DNA from: an uncultured SAR86 cluster bacterium | GTDB lineage: Bacteria > Pseudomonadota > Gammaproteobacteria > Magnimaribacterales > D2472 | Direction of reading: 5' to 3' | Length of the DNA stretch: 64,000 nucleotides | Assembly: GCA_902627055.1 (NCBI GenBank) | Contig: CACOHS010000002.1 | Span: 68,380-132,379, forward strand | Shown: in pieces, positions 38,594 through 48,410 of the stretch | How positions within the stretch are numbered: the stretch's first letter is position 1 | Layout of the letters: every line of letters begins with the position of its first letter | The notes under the pieces: generated by a model | The model's input: only the letters and a program-made list of their open reading frames with translations | Databases searched by the model: none | Told to the model about the DNA's origin: nothing | Translations under genes and position numbers: made by a program

Positions 38594-38675
38594 TTTAATA
38601 ATAATATCCTTACAAAGTCAACATTTTGTAATTTATAGCTTATAGGAGTTTTGTTTATAAAAAGAAATAAAAATC

Positions 38676-39089
38676 TTAGGATTTAAAAAGATTATTTAAG
38701 GATTTAAATGCTTTAAACTCAATTGCATTTCCGCTAGGATCTTTAAGAAACATTGTTCTCTGCTCTCCAGGCTCGCCCTTAAAACGAATTTTAGGCTCAA
38801 TTACAAAAGATTGATTTTGCTCAGATAATCTTTTACTTAGACTATCAAATTGATCAAAATTAAGAATTACTCCAAAATGAGGAACCGGTACTTCATCACC
38901 ATCAACAGGATTTGAGTGGTTGATTTGTTTCTGCTTAACACAATGACATACAAGCTGATGACCAAATAGGTTAAAGTCAATCCATGACTCACTAGCTCTT
39001 CCTTTTTCACACCCTAATACATACTGATAAAAGTAATCAGCTTGGGCTAAATCATTAACGGGTATAGCTAAGTGAAATGGATTTTTCAT
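38676..39089 (-). CDS. VOC/glyoxalase family protein
   Basis: FHLAIPVNDLAQADYFYQYVLGCEKGR...MFLKDPSGNAIEFKAF. Confidence 0.93.
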   Translation of the reverse strand: MKNPFHLAIPVNDLAQADYFYQYVLGCEKGRASESWIDFNLFGHQLVCHCVKQKQINHSNPVDGDEVPVPHFGVILNFDQFDSLSKRLSEQNQSFVIEPKIRFKGEPGEQRTMFLKDPSGNAIEFKAFKSLNNLFKS

Positions 39090-39137
39090 AACTAATGCAG
39101 TTGATAAGATAATTAAATCATTCTACTACAATATATT

Positions 39138-39425
39138 TTAAAGGAGTTTAATTAATGACTCTCTTCCATCTGACTCAGATTGAACTGTAGAAATAATATT
39201 TAGATTAGATAGTTTCTTTAAAGTTTTATAAACTGTTGATCGCGACATACCAGAGCTTTGAACAACTTCGCTAATGTTAGAACCAGATTCATCAAATGCG
39301 GAGATGTTTATGACTGTATAAAAAACTTTTAACTCATTAGGTGAAAAATGCTTTATTTTGAGCTCATTTTCAAGCTCATAGAGTGTATTTAGAGCATCAG
39401 CAATTTTAATATAATGTTCATTCAT
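39138..39425 (-). CDS. MarR/TrmB-like HTH regulator
   Basis: ISEVVQSSGMSRSTVYKTLKKLSNLNIISTV winged HTH. Confidence 0.8.
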   Translation of the reverse strand: MNEHYIKIADALNTLYELENELKIKHFSPNELKVFYTVINISAFDESGSNISEVVQSSGMSRSTVYKTLKKLSNLNIISTVQSESDGRESLIKLL

Positions 39426-39521
39426 CTGCGTTGTGGTAAATCTTTCTATTAAAACTTTATCTCAATGAATAATCTTTGTCACTTTTTTGATAATTATGAA
39501 TACTTCAAATGCGACATAATT

Positions 39522-39611
39522 TGGCGGAGAGACGGGGATTCGAACCCCGGAACCAGTTGCCCAGTTACTACCTTTCCAAGGTAGCGCAATCGACCACTCT
39601 GCCATCTCTCC
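39522..39611 (-). tRNA. tRNA-Ser(GGA)
   Basis: GGAGAGATGGCAGAGTGGTCGATTGCGCTACCTTGGAAAGGTAG...long variable arm...GGTTCGAATCCCCGTCTCTCCGCCA. Confidence 0.97.
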
Positions 39612-39668
39612 GTTTTAGGGATAATGCATTTTACATTATGTGAATGGGGCTAATTAAAAATATTTAAA

Positions 39669-42134
39669 TTATTTATCTCTAAGAGTTATTACAGCAGGAG
39701 TATATATAGTTTTTCTAATTGATAAGATTCCACTGAAGAAAATAAAGACAACTCCCAATAAAAAACTAAGGAATAAAATTAAAAGGTTCGGAGAATAAAT
39801 AAAATCTAGGAATTGGCTAAAAATGATTGAAGATAAAATTGTTGCAAAAATAATAGCAGTAATTCCAGAGAGGAAGCCAAGAATTAAAAATTCTATAGCT
39901 GCAGATTGGAAGATTAAAAATCTATTAGCGCCAATAGCATGCATAATCGCTGTTTCCTTTTCACGTTGATCTCTATTAGAAAAGATAGATGCCACCAAAG
40001 CTAAGATTCCCGCAATCAAAGTTAAAAGAAATATGTACTGAACAGCCAATGATGCACTACTAATAGTATTTCTAATTTGCAAGATAACAGCTCCTAGATC
40101 AACACTTGAAATAGTTGGAAATTGCTGAGTAAATTTTTTCATAATATTCATATCTGAGGCTATTTTAATACTTGTGATGTATGAGTTTGGTAGTGTTTTG
40201 CCAAGACTAGGAGAAAGTATGAAAAAAAAGTTTGGAGAAAAACTTTCCCACTCAATTTCTCTAAAGCTTGTAACAGTTGCATTAAAATTTGATCCGCCAG
40301 CTGAAAATAATAATTCATCGCCAATATTTAAATTCATTGATTCTGCAACTTCTCTGTCTACGGAAACCTCTGATTTTGTATTTGGCTGACTCCACCACTT
40401 CCCTTTACTGATGCTATTGCTGATAGGCAAAGATTCACTCCAAGTGAGATTTGCTTCTCTTTCCATTAAATTCTCAGAGCTTAACTGATCGGAGTTGAAG
40501 CGTTTTGCGGATAATAATCTCCCTCTTATCAATGGAGTAAATTCAGGATTGATTGCAGCTTCAGTTTGTAAATATTTAGAAATATTATCTAAGTCGTACT
40601 CTTGAATGTTAAACAAAAAATAGTTAGGTGTATCTTCTTCTAACGTATCGCCCCATGAGTCTATCAAGTCAGTTCTTGTTTCTGTTAATACAATTAAAAA
40701 CAAAAGCGACAATCCAAAGATGATAATTTGTAAAATACTTTCATTGCCTCTTTGAATAATATTTCGTGCACCAATTTTCCATCCTTTTGAACTAATAAAA
40801 TTTACAAATCCAAGCAAGTAAATCAATAATCTCCCAACAATATAAAGTGCTGTTGTTACAATGATTAAAGCAGCCAGAATATAGAATATTAACTTAAGAT
40901 CCTGAAATAGAAGTCCGAGAAATATAAACATTGTTGTAAATGCGACAAGATAAATGAATAAATTATTTTTTAAATTTATCTTGAAGTCATTCCTTAAAAC
41001 TATAATTGGCTCGATATTGCTTAAAATTTTTACGTAAGGAAATGCTGCAGCAAAAACAATAAAACTTGATGTAAGAAAACCAAGCATTATCGGTTTTAAA
41101 GATGGAGGTGGTAAATTTGCAGAAAATATATCTTGGATTGTTAAAATTATAAGATGCTGAAGTGCATATCCAAATACGAGGCCAGCTAATGTTCCAAAAA
41201 TAATTACTAGTAATAGCTGCATTATTTGATGGCCTAAAATAAAAAAATGCGAAGCACCAAATACCTTCATCAATGAAACATGCAGTAGATTTCTGTCTGC
41301 ATATCTCTTTACTGCCATCATTGCTGAAATAACTGAAATGATTATTGTAAAAAGGCTAGCCAAGTTAAAAAAAGTAACTGACTCATTAAGCGCTTCACCC
41401 AAATTATTTCCAACATCTTCTGCTTGTTGAATTCTTATATCGGATGGAATTTCTTCAAGCTGCTCAGCAAAAAGACCTAAATTTTTCTTTGAACCAGAGA
41501 ATAAATACCTATAAACAACTCTACTTCCAGTTTGAACAACTCCCATATCTTCCAAATCAACTATGTTGGCTATGGCAATGGGATAAAAACCAACAAAACT
41601 TGAATTTCTATCAGGGTAGTCTTGAATAATTCCATCAATTTTAAAAACTTTATTTCCAATAGAAACCTCATCCAATTTTTTTAATTGCAAAGTCTCAGCA
41701 ACTTTTTTCTCTATCCATAGATATCCAGATGGAGGATTGCCGCTATGACTAATAGGCGATCCATCAAAATCTAAAATTATTAATTCCCCTCTCAAGGGAT
41801 AGGTATCTGATGTGGTCTTGATTGAAGTTAAAAGATTGTCTTCATCAGAAATGATCATGCTAAGAAAAGTAATCGTTGCAGCTGTCTTTAAATTACTTGC
41901 TGTACCTAAATCTAAATATTTTGAATCAATATTAGAAGCTGATCGGAGAACTAAGTCTGCACCTAAAATACTTGATGCTTGTAACTTCATTGAAGTCTGA
42001 AGTCTATCTCCTAAAAAACTAACACTTGAAATAGAGGTGACTGCCAAAATAATTGAAATAGATAAAATTAGAAGATCGCCACTTAAGGCTTCAGACCAAA
42101 ATTTCTTTAATCCATATCTCAGACCATTAATCAT
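39669..42134 (-). CDS. ABC transporter permease, FtsX/YbbP family
   Basis: 821-aa FtsX-type permease next to YbbA-type ATPase. Confidence 0.88.
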   Translation of the reverse strand: MINGLRYGLKKFWSEALSGDLLILSISIILAVTSISSVSFLGDRLQTSMKLQASSILGADLVLRSASNIDSKYLDLGTASNLKTAATITFLSMIISDEDNLLTSIKTTSDTYPLRGELIILDFDGSPISHSGNPPSGYLWIEKKVAETLQLKKLDEVSIGNKVFKIDGIIQDYPDRNSSFVGFYPIAIANIVDLEDMGVVQTGSRVVYRYLFSGSKKNLGLFAEQLEEIPSDIRIQQAEDVGNNLGEALNESVTFFNLASLFTIIISVISAMMAVKRYADRNLLHVSLMKVFGASHFFILGHQIMQLLLVIIFGTLAGLVFGYALQHLIILTIQDIFSANLPPPSLKPIMLGFLTSSFIVFAAAFPYVKILSNIEPIIVLRNDFKINLKNNLFIYLVAFTTMFIFLGLLFQDLKLIFYILAALIIVTTALYIVGRLLIYLLGFVNFISSKGWKIGARNIIQRGNESILQIIIFGLSLLFLIVLTETRTDLIDSWGDTLEEDTPNYFLFNIQEYDLDNISKYLQTEAAINPEFTPLIRGRLLSAKRFNSDQLSSENLMEREANLTWSESLPISNSISKGKWWSQPNTKSEVSVDREVAESMNLNIGDELLFSAGGSNFNATVTSFREIEWESFSPNFFFILSPSLGKTLPNSYITSIKIASDMNIMKKFTQQFPTISSVDLGAVILQIRNTISSASLAVQYIFLLTLIAGILALVASIFSNRDQREKETAIMHAIGANRFLIFQSAAIEFLILGFLSGITAIIFATILSSIIFSQFLDFIYSPNLLILFLSFLLGVVFIFFSGILSIRKTIYTPAVITLRDK

Positions 42135-42799
42135 AAGATTGAACCATCTGATAGCTCATATATTTCGTCACACTTTTTGGCTAATGATAGGTCGTGAGTA
42201 ACAAGAATAAGTGTTGTTTTAATAAACTCATTAATTGAAAATAACAAATCTGTTATGGCAGATGAGCTCTTTGTATCTAAGTTTCCAGTAGGTTCATCGG
42301 CAAATAAAATCTTGGGCTTATTAACTATTGCTCTAGCAATCGCAACTCTTTGTTTTTCGCCTCCACTGAGCTGTGTTGCAAAATTCTTAGCTCTAGAGCC
42401 AAGGCCAACTTGAACAAGAGCATTTCGGGCTTTTTCAAATGCATCCGGATCTCCGGCTATCTCCAAGGGCAACATTACATTGTCTAATGCAGACAATTTA
42501 GGCATCAAATGAAAAGATTGAAAAACAAAACCTACATCCTTTGCTCGAATTTGTGCCCTTTCATTTTCATTCATATCTGTAATAACTGAGCCTAATAATG
42601 ATACGGAACCCTTCGTTGGCATATCTAATCCAGCCATGATGGCTAGCAAAGTAGTTTTTCCAGAGCCTGATGGCCCTACCAAAGATATAGGCTTGCCTGA
42701 CTCAACTGATAAATTAATATTATTAACTATTGTCAAAAGGCCCTCTGGGCTGTTAACTTCTTTTGTAATGTCTTTAACTTCTAAAATTAAGTCTTTCAA
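42131..42799 (-). CDS. ABC transporter ATP-binding protein, YbbA/LolD-like
   Basis: LVGPSGSGKTTLLAIMAGLD, LSGGEKQRVAIARAI, LFADEPTGNLD; likely TTG start at 42799 rather than 42931. Confidence 0.9.
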   Translation of the reverse strand: MKDLILEVKDITKEVNSPEGLLTIVNNINLSVESGKPISLVGPSGSGKTTLLAIMAGLDMPTKGSVSLLGSVITDMNENERAQIRAKDVGFVFQSFHLMPKLSALDNVMLPLEIAGDPDAFEKARNALVQVGLGSRAKNFATQLSGGEKQRVAIARAIVNKPKILFADEPTGNLDTKSSSAITDLLFSINEFIKTTLILVTHDLSLAKKCDEIYELSDGSIL

Positions 42800-43439
42800 T
42801 GGATTTCTGATTGCATTTTCAGCTATTTTACTTTTAGTTACCTCTGCAGTAAATTCCTCTGAAAACATAGCTTCAAATAATAATGCAATAGTAATTTTAG
42901 GAGATAGTTTAAGCGCAGGATATGGTGTCAAAAATAATGAATCATGGCCCTCCCTTCTTCAATCAAGCATTTCGAATGAAAATCTAAAGCTAACTGTAAT
43001 AAATGCCGGAATTAGTGGGGATACTACATCGGGAGGTTTATATAGGCTGCCGCTATTACTTGAAAAACATAAACCGAAATTAGTAATTTTAGAGTTGGGC
43101 GGCAACGACGGTTTAAGAGGTATGTCAGTTAACAAAGTTATCAAAAAAAATTTAGAGGAAATGATTAATATGAGTCGTGGATATGGCGCTATTGTTGTCC
43201 TTATTGGAGTTCAGCTGCCTCCAAACTATGGAAAAATGTATACCAATAATTTTGAACAAATGTTTATCGATCTAGCTTTAAAGTATGATCTTATTTTAGT
43301 AAAAGGCTCAATCGTTGATATGATTTCATCTAACCAAATGCAATCTGATGGTATTCATCCAAATCAAGCAGGACATGTTGTAATTGAAAAGGAGATTTGG
43401 CGTAAAATAAAACCAATTCTTGAGACTATTACTGATTAA
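42768..43439 (+). CDS. tesA: TesA-like SGNH lysophospholipase/arylesterase
   Basis: AIVILGDSLSAGYGV, GNDGLRG, DGIHPNQAGH; signal peptide from ATG 42768. Confidence 0.93.
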   Translation: MSLTSKIKSFNGFLIAFSAILLLVTSAVNSSENIASNNNAIVILGDSLSAGYGVKNNESWPSLLQSSISNENLKLTVINAGISGDTTSGGLYRLPLLLEKHKPKLVILELGGNDGLRGMSVNKVIKKNLEEMINMSRGYGAIVVLIGVQLPPNYGKMYTNNFEQMFIDLALKYDLILVKGSIVDMISSNQMQSDGIHPNQAGHVVIEKEIWRKIKPILETITD

Positions 43440-44160
43440 AATCTCTAAAATTTTTAAAAAATATTTTTTTCTTAGTAGATCGAATTGGATTTATATCTAT
43501 GCCTCCCCTTCTTAAAAATCTCCCACATAAGGTTAAATCATCAAATTTAAAATCATTAATTAAAGTTATAAAAATAGAATCTATGCAAGTTTCATGAAAA
43601 TCTCCTCTTTCTCTAAAAGATTTTAAAACTTTAATAAATTTTTTTGAATCAAGATTATTAGTAGTAGAGTGAAGGTAAATATTTGCCCAGTCAGGTTGTG
43701 ATGTTACAGGACAAATTGATCTAAATCCCTTATATCTAACCACAGTATTTTTTTTTATGGTTTTACTTAAACCATTAATAAGAATCGATTTAGGAGGCAT
43801 ATCATATTTAACTTTTTTTCTTACAACCACTCGCGAGTTAATAAGACTGGATAGATCTCTCTCAATTAATTTATATGCATTGATTGAATTTTTAAATTTT
43901 CTTTTATAGAAGGAAGCGAGATAAATTTTTAAAGATTTAGATTCAACTGTATGACTAGAATCCAGTGGTATTTTTATTTCAATTGACTCTAGGACTGGTT
44001 GGTTGGAGCTATCTAAAAATGAAAACTCATAAGCATTCCAATAGTCAACTCCATAAAAGCGAAATTTTTTATTTTGAGATCGGTGAACTGAATCCAATAG
44101 ATCTGGGGAATAGTCTGATGTTTGAGAGCCAGTATTTTTGCCCAAATATTTTGTATTCAC
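43429..44160 (-). CDS. queF: NADPH-dependent 7-cyano-7-deazaguanine reductase (bimodular QueF)
   Basis: RSICPVTSQPDWANIYL; FHETCIDSIF; RFLRRGGIDINPIR. Confidence 0.95.
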   Translation of the reverse strand: MNTKYLGKNTGSQTSDYSPDLLDSVHRSQNKKFRFYGVDYWNAYEFSFLDSSNQPVLESIEIKIPLDSSHTVESKSLKIYLASFYKRKFKNSINAYKLIERDLSSLINSRVVVRKKVKYDMPPKSILINGLSKTIKKNTVVRYKGFRSICPVTSQPDWANIYLHSTTNNLDSKKFIKVLKSFRERGDFHETCIDSIFITLINDFKFDDLTLCGRFLRRGGIDINPIRSTKKKIFFKNFRDFNQ

Positions 44161-44936
44161 TGACGAGTTCCAGTTCCCCTATGCAGAAGAAATAAGCATG
44201 CTGATGCTAGAATAATTATGAATAGAACAATCATAGATAAGGCGAAGGGAATAGAGACATCGCTAACTCCAAGCATGCCTTCTCTGAAAGTATTTACCAC
44301 ATAAAGCATCGGATTAGCCATAGAAATGCTTCTCCAAATGTCTGGGAGTATATTGATGGAATAAAATACTCCTCCTAAATAGATTAATGGTGTTAGAACA
44401 AATGTAGGAATAATTGAAATATCGTCAAAACTGTCAGCGAATATGGCATTGATAAAACCCATTAAAGAAAAGAGAATTGATGTAAGAATTAATACCAAAA
44501 TAGTCAAGGCGGGATTTGCAATATCAAATGTTGGATAAAAAAATAAGCTGACACAAAAAACTATACAGCCAATTAAAATTCCTCGAGACACTCCTCCCAT
44601 GACAAAACCAGTTAATATTGCCCAATTTGGCATAGGTGAAATTAGTAACTCTTCAATAGATTTCTGAAATTTTACAGAGTAAAAAGAAGAGACAACATTT
44701 GCGTAAGAATTTGTTATCACAGACATCATTATCAGCCCAGGAATCATAAATTGAATATAGTCTAAGCCATCCATAGTTCCAATTCTTGGACCAATTAGAG
44801 ATCCAAAAATTACAAAATACAACGACATTGTTACAGCTGGGGGTACCAAGGTTTGTACCCAAATTCTTAAATAACGTTTTATCTCTTTTCTTATAAGAGT
44901 TGTCAAGGAGACAAAAATTTCATTATTCTTGCTCAT
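44157..44936 (-). CDS. ABC-2 type transporter permease (YadH-like)
   Basis: ABC-2 membrane protein pattern; adjacent ATPase. Confidence 0.93.
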   Translation of the reverse strand: MSKNNEIFVSLTTLIRKEIKRYLRIWVQTLVPPAVTMSLYFVIFGSLIGPRIGTMDGLDYIQFMIPGLIMMSVITNSYANVVSSFYSVKFQKSIEELLISPMPNWAILTGFVMGGVSRGILIGCIVFCVSLFFYPTFDIANPALTILVLILTSILFSLMGFINAIFADSFDDISIIPTFVLTPLIYLGGVFYSINILPDIWRSISMANPMLYVVNTFREGMLGVSDVSIPFALSMIVLFIIILASACLFLLHRGTGTRQ

Positions 44937-44938
44937 AG

Positions 44939-45856
44939 TTAGTTTTTGTTGACCATTTCGATAAACATTTCTTCTAGTCTATTGGATTTATTTCTCATAG
45001 ATAAAACTTTTATTCCTAGTTGGGTTAGTTGATCAAAAAGATGGTTGATGGATTGATCTTTTTTAATCTCTACATTCAAAGTCATGGGATCTTCAAGTGC
45101 AATTTTAAAATTAGTAATTGCTGGTGGAGATTCAAGAGACTTGTCCATATCAAGTAAAAATCCCTGGACATCTAGTCGACTCAACAAGTTTTTCATTGTT
45201 GTATTTTCAATTAACTCTCCATGATCAATGATTGCAATATTTTTACACAATTGTTCAGCTTCTTCGAGATAGTGTGTGGTTAAAATTATAGTGGTTCCAT
45301 TTGCATTAATCTCTTTTAAAAAGTCCCACATCTCTCTTCGCAGCTCAATATCAACACCAGCAGTTGGCTCATCAAGAATCAGTAATTTGGGTTCGTGAAT
45401 TAAAGCTTTGGCTATCATTAACCTTCTTTTAAAGCCTCCTGAAAGTGTTCTTGCTTGTTCATTTCGCTTATCCCAGAGGCCTAACCGTTTCAGTATCAAC
45501 TCAGTTTTATATAAAGCTTCTTTGAGAGGAATGCCATAAAAACCTGCTTGAGTTGTAACAATATCTATAACTTTTTCAAAATTATTAAAATTAATTTCTT
45601 GAGATACTACACCTAATAGACGCTTTGCATCTGGAAAGTTTTCGTCAGTATCGATGTTATATATTTTTACCTTTCCAGAGCTTTTAGTTACCAATGAAGC
45701 GATGATACCTATTGTTGATGATTTTCCTGCTCCATTTGGTCCAAGTAATGCAAAAAAATCGCCCTCTTTAACTGTAAGATTGATGCCTTTTAAAGCGACC
45801 ACACCTGAATCATAGATTTTTTTTAGATCTGTGATCTCAAGTGCAAATTGATTCAT
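44939..45856 (-). CDS. ABC-2 type transporter ATPase (YadG-like)
   Basis: LLGPNGAGKSSTIGII, LSGGFKRRLMIAKALIHEPKLLILDEPTAGVD. Confidence 0.95.
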   Translation of the reverse strand: MNQFALEITDLKKIYDSGVVALKGINLTVKEGDFFALLGPNGAGKSSTIGIIASLVTKSSGKVKIYNIDTDENFPDAKRLLGVVSQEINFNNFEKVIDIVTTQAGFYGIPLKEALYKTELILKRLGLWDKRNEQARTLSGGFKRRLMIAKALIHEPKLLILDEPTAGVDIELRREMWDFLKEINANGTTIILTTHYLEEAEQLCKNIAIIDHGELIENTTMKNLLSRLDVQGFLLDMDKSLESPPAITNFKIALEDPMTLNVEIKKDQSINHLFDQLTQLGIKVLSMRNKSNRLEEMFIEMVNKN

Positions 45857-47238
45857 GCTGACTCTTCTTCAAACCCATCAACAAAAATAGCTAATAATAA
45901 TCCTATAAGTAGTCCAATCCATGCGCTATAAAAAGTGATAAAAAAAGCAATGAGTAAAGCAGTTGCCATTTCTGAATTCTTATTTGGTATCGACATGGCA
46001 ACATATGCGCATGCAAAGCCGGTCAAAATCAGAGTTAAAGTTAAAGCCATAACCATCAAAGGCTGCATTAAAGTCACAAAAGGCAGAGTAAAATATAAAA
46101 ATGGAATTCCCATTAAATAATAAGAACCAATGCCATCAAAAATTGATGGCATTTGTTTATGTCCCTTTTTCCATTGTTCAGCAACAACGACATGAACGCC
46201 TGTCCATAAAGCTCCTTGTGTAGGAAAGAATGGGTTGATTAATGAGGCTAACAAATTTCTTATACCAACAGACAGATGAGATCTATTAAGATCAATTGGT
46301 AGTTTTTCATCATCTCGATGTTTTTGAGCATCTTTAAGGACTTCTGTGGCAGTTACTAAATCTCCAAAAAGAAGCATATAACCAATAATTACAAGCGGTA
46401 ATGCATCTACATACATTTGTAATGAGGGTAATCCAATATAAATTGGAGATGTCTTTTCAATCAAGCTTATAATGGCGGGTATCTTAAAGCCCCATTCAAT
46501 ATTAAAAGTTAACTCTCCTAGCAAAAATGCAACAATGCCAGCAATCACAAAACCCGGTAGCAATCCAAGAGAGCCAATGATTTCAAATAACTTATGCTTA
46601 GCAGCAATTTTTTTAAAAGGATTTGAAAAGGTAGTAATTACACATAAAATGATTGCAACTGTCATAGATACTGGCTGCATAAGATACGCATCAAAATCTT
46701 CATAAAAGACTTGATAAAAAGCTGCCAACGCTGCACCTAGGATAATTCCAGCTTTTAATCCATTTGGAATTTTTTCAACTAGAATCTTACCCCAACCAGT
46801 TAAACCTAGAATTAAAATTAAAGCTGTAAATTCAAAACACATAGCTGCCATAAATTGAAATGCTTCTGGGTTATACCTACAAACTCCGTCCACACATACG
46901 CTTGCTCCCTCGGTTGGTACTCCATAGTATCCAGCAGCTGCAAGTGCGCCCATAACTATTGGTACTGCAGGAGTTACCCAACCAGGCGCCATTGGTTCAC
47001 CAAATATTATTGGGCCTGCGGAAATAAAAGTTCCAGCAACCATGCTAAGGGCAACTGCTTCTTCAAAATTTAACCCAAGTTTCATAGCTAATGGTGCAGC
47101 TGCAAAAGCAGTTGCCCCTGAAATTACTAGCCCTTGAAGAAATTCAGGAGCTCGAAATTTTATGTGAATAAATGGAATTCTTAGAGTAAATGGCCCCCAT
47201 TTAATCCCATTATTTTTAGATGTTGTAATTGTATTCAT
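45853..47238 (-). CDS. Multispanning permease, NCS2/SulP-like
   Basis: Hydrophobic 461-aa protein; AAPLAMKLGLNFEEAVALSMVAGTFISAGPIIFGEPMAPGWVTPAVP. Confidence 0.7.
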   Translation of the reverse strand: MNTITTSKNNGIKWGPFTLRIPFIHIKFRAPEFLQGLVISGATAFAAAPLAMKLGLNFEEAVALSMVAGTFISAGPIIFGEPMAPGWVTPAVPIVMGALAAAGYYGVPTEGASVCVDGVCRYNPEAFQFMAAMCFEFTALILILGLTGWGKILVEKIPNGLKAGIILGAALAAFYQVFYEDFDAYLMQPVSMTVAIILCVITTFSNPFKKIAAKHKLFEIIGSLGLLPGFVIAGIVAFLLGELTFNIEWGFKIPAIISLIEKTSPIYIGLPSLQMYVDALPLVIIGYMLLFGDLVTATEVLKDAQKHRDDEKLPIDLNRSHLSVGIRNLLASLINPFFPTQGALWTGVHVVVAEQWKKGHKQMPSIFDGIGSYYLMGIPFLYFTLPFVTLMQPLMVMALTLTLILTGFACAYVAMSIPNKNSEMATALLIAFFITFYSAWIGLLIGLLLAIFVDGFEEESA

Positions 47239-48410
47239 TTTGAAAGTTCTGCCATCCCCTCTTCCAGACCCTTTAGTGTTAATGGAAACATTCTATTATC
47301 CATCAACTCTCTGATAATACATAAAGAAGAGGTATAGTCCCAATGATCGTCAGGCACAGGATTCAGCCATGCAACTTTATCAAAATGCTGACATAGCCGT
47401 TTAAGTGTTGCACCACCAGGCTCCTCATTCCAATGTTCAATACTTCCTCCAGCATTAGTTATTTCATAAGGGGCCATAGTCGCATCACCAACAAAAATTA
47501 CTTTATAGTCAGCGCTATATTTATTAATTATATCTTGGACTAAAAATCTTTCTTGCGTTCTTCTTCTATTATCTTCCCAAACGGACTCGTAAACACAGTT
47601 ATGAAAATAAAAATATTTTAAATGTTTAAATTCTGTTTTAAGAGCTGAGAAAAGTTCTTCACATAGTTTAATGTATGGATCCATTGATCCACCAACATCA
47701 AAAAATAAGAGAACCTTTACATGATTAGTTCTTTCAGGAATCATATTAATATCTAAAATTCCTGCGTTTCTTGCAGTCGATTTAATCGTTCCATCCATGT
47801 CCAGCTCATATTCAGTACTCTGTCGAGCAAATTTTCTCAATCTTCTTAGAGCAACTTTGATATTTCTAGTCCCTATTTCAACGGAATCATCTAAATTTTG
47901 AAATTGTCTTTGTTCCCAGACTTTTACTGCTTTTTTTTGACCGCCCTCTCCGCCTACTCTTACACCCTCTGGATTTTGACCATTATTACCAAAAGGAGAT
48001 GTACCATTAGTACCAATCCATTTATTACCGCCTTCATGCCGCTCTTTTTGTTCTTCTAATCTTTTTTTAAATTCTTCTAGTAATTTCTCTAAACCACCAA
48101 GTGATTGTATTTTTTTTAATTCCTCTGGATCTAATTCCTTTTCAAATGCTTTGCGTAACCAATCCTCTGGAATTAATGCTTCGAAAATGTCTTCCAAAGT
48201 TTCTATGCCCTTAAAATATATTTCAAAAGCTTTATCAAATTTATCATAATTTTTTTCATCTTTAACAAGAGTAGTTCTTGAAAGAAAATAGAAATCCTCC
48301 ATGTCGGCAAATGCAAGATTTTTTTCAAGGGCGCCTAATAAATCAAGCAACTCTCTCAGAGTACATGGCACGCCAGCCGAGCGAACTGTATGAAAAAGAT
48401 TGATTAACAT
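47235..48410 (-). CDS. VWA-domain protein, CoxE-like
   Basis: LLFFDVGGSMDPYIKLCEELFSAL; next to MoxR ATPase. Confidence 0.9.
   Translation of the reverse strand: MLINLFHTVRSAGVPCTLRELLDLLGALEKNLAFADMEDFYFLSRTTLVKDEKNYDKFDKAFEIYFKGIETLEDIFEALIPEDWLRKAFEKELDPEELKKIQSLGGLEKLLEEFKKRLEEQKERHEGGNKWIGTNGTSPFGNNGQNPEGVRVGGEGGQKKAVKVWEQRQFQNLDDSVEIGTRNIKVALRRLRKFARQSTEYELDMDGTIKSTARNAGILDINMIPERTNHVKVLLFFDVGGSMDPYIKLCEELFSALKTEFKHLKYFYFHNCVYESVWEDNRRRTQERFLVQDIINKYSADYKVIFVGDATMAPYEITNAGGSIEHWNEEPGGATLKRLCQHFDKVAWLNPVPDDHWDYTSSLCIIRELMDNRMFPLTLKGLEEGMAELSK

Noticed and set aside
42800-42931. N-terminal extension of the ABC ATPase ORF to ATG 42931
   Set aside because: Antisense to the tesA signal peptide and outside the ABC fold, which begins near LKDLILEVKDITKEV.
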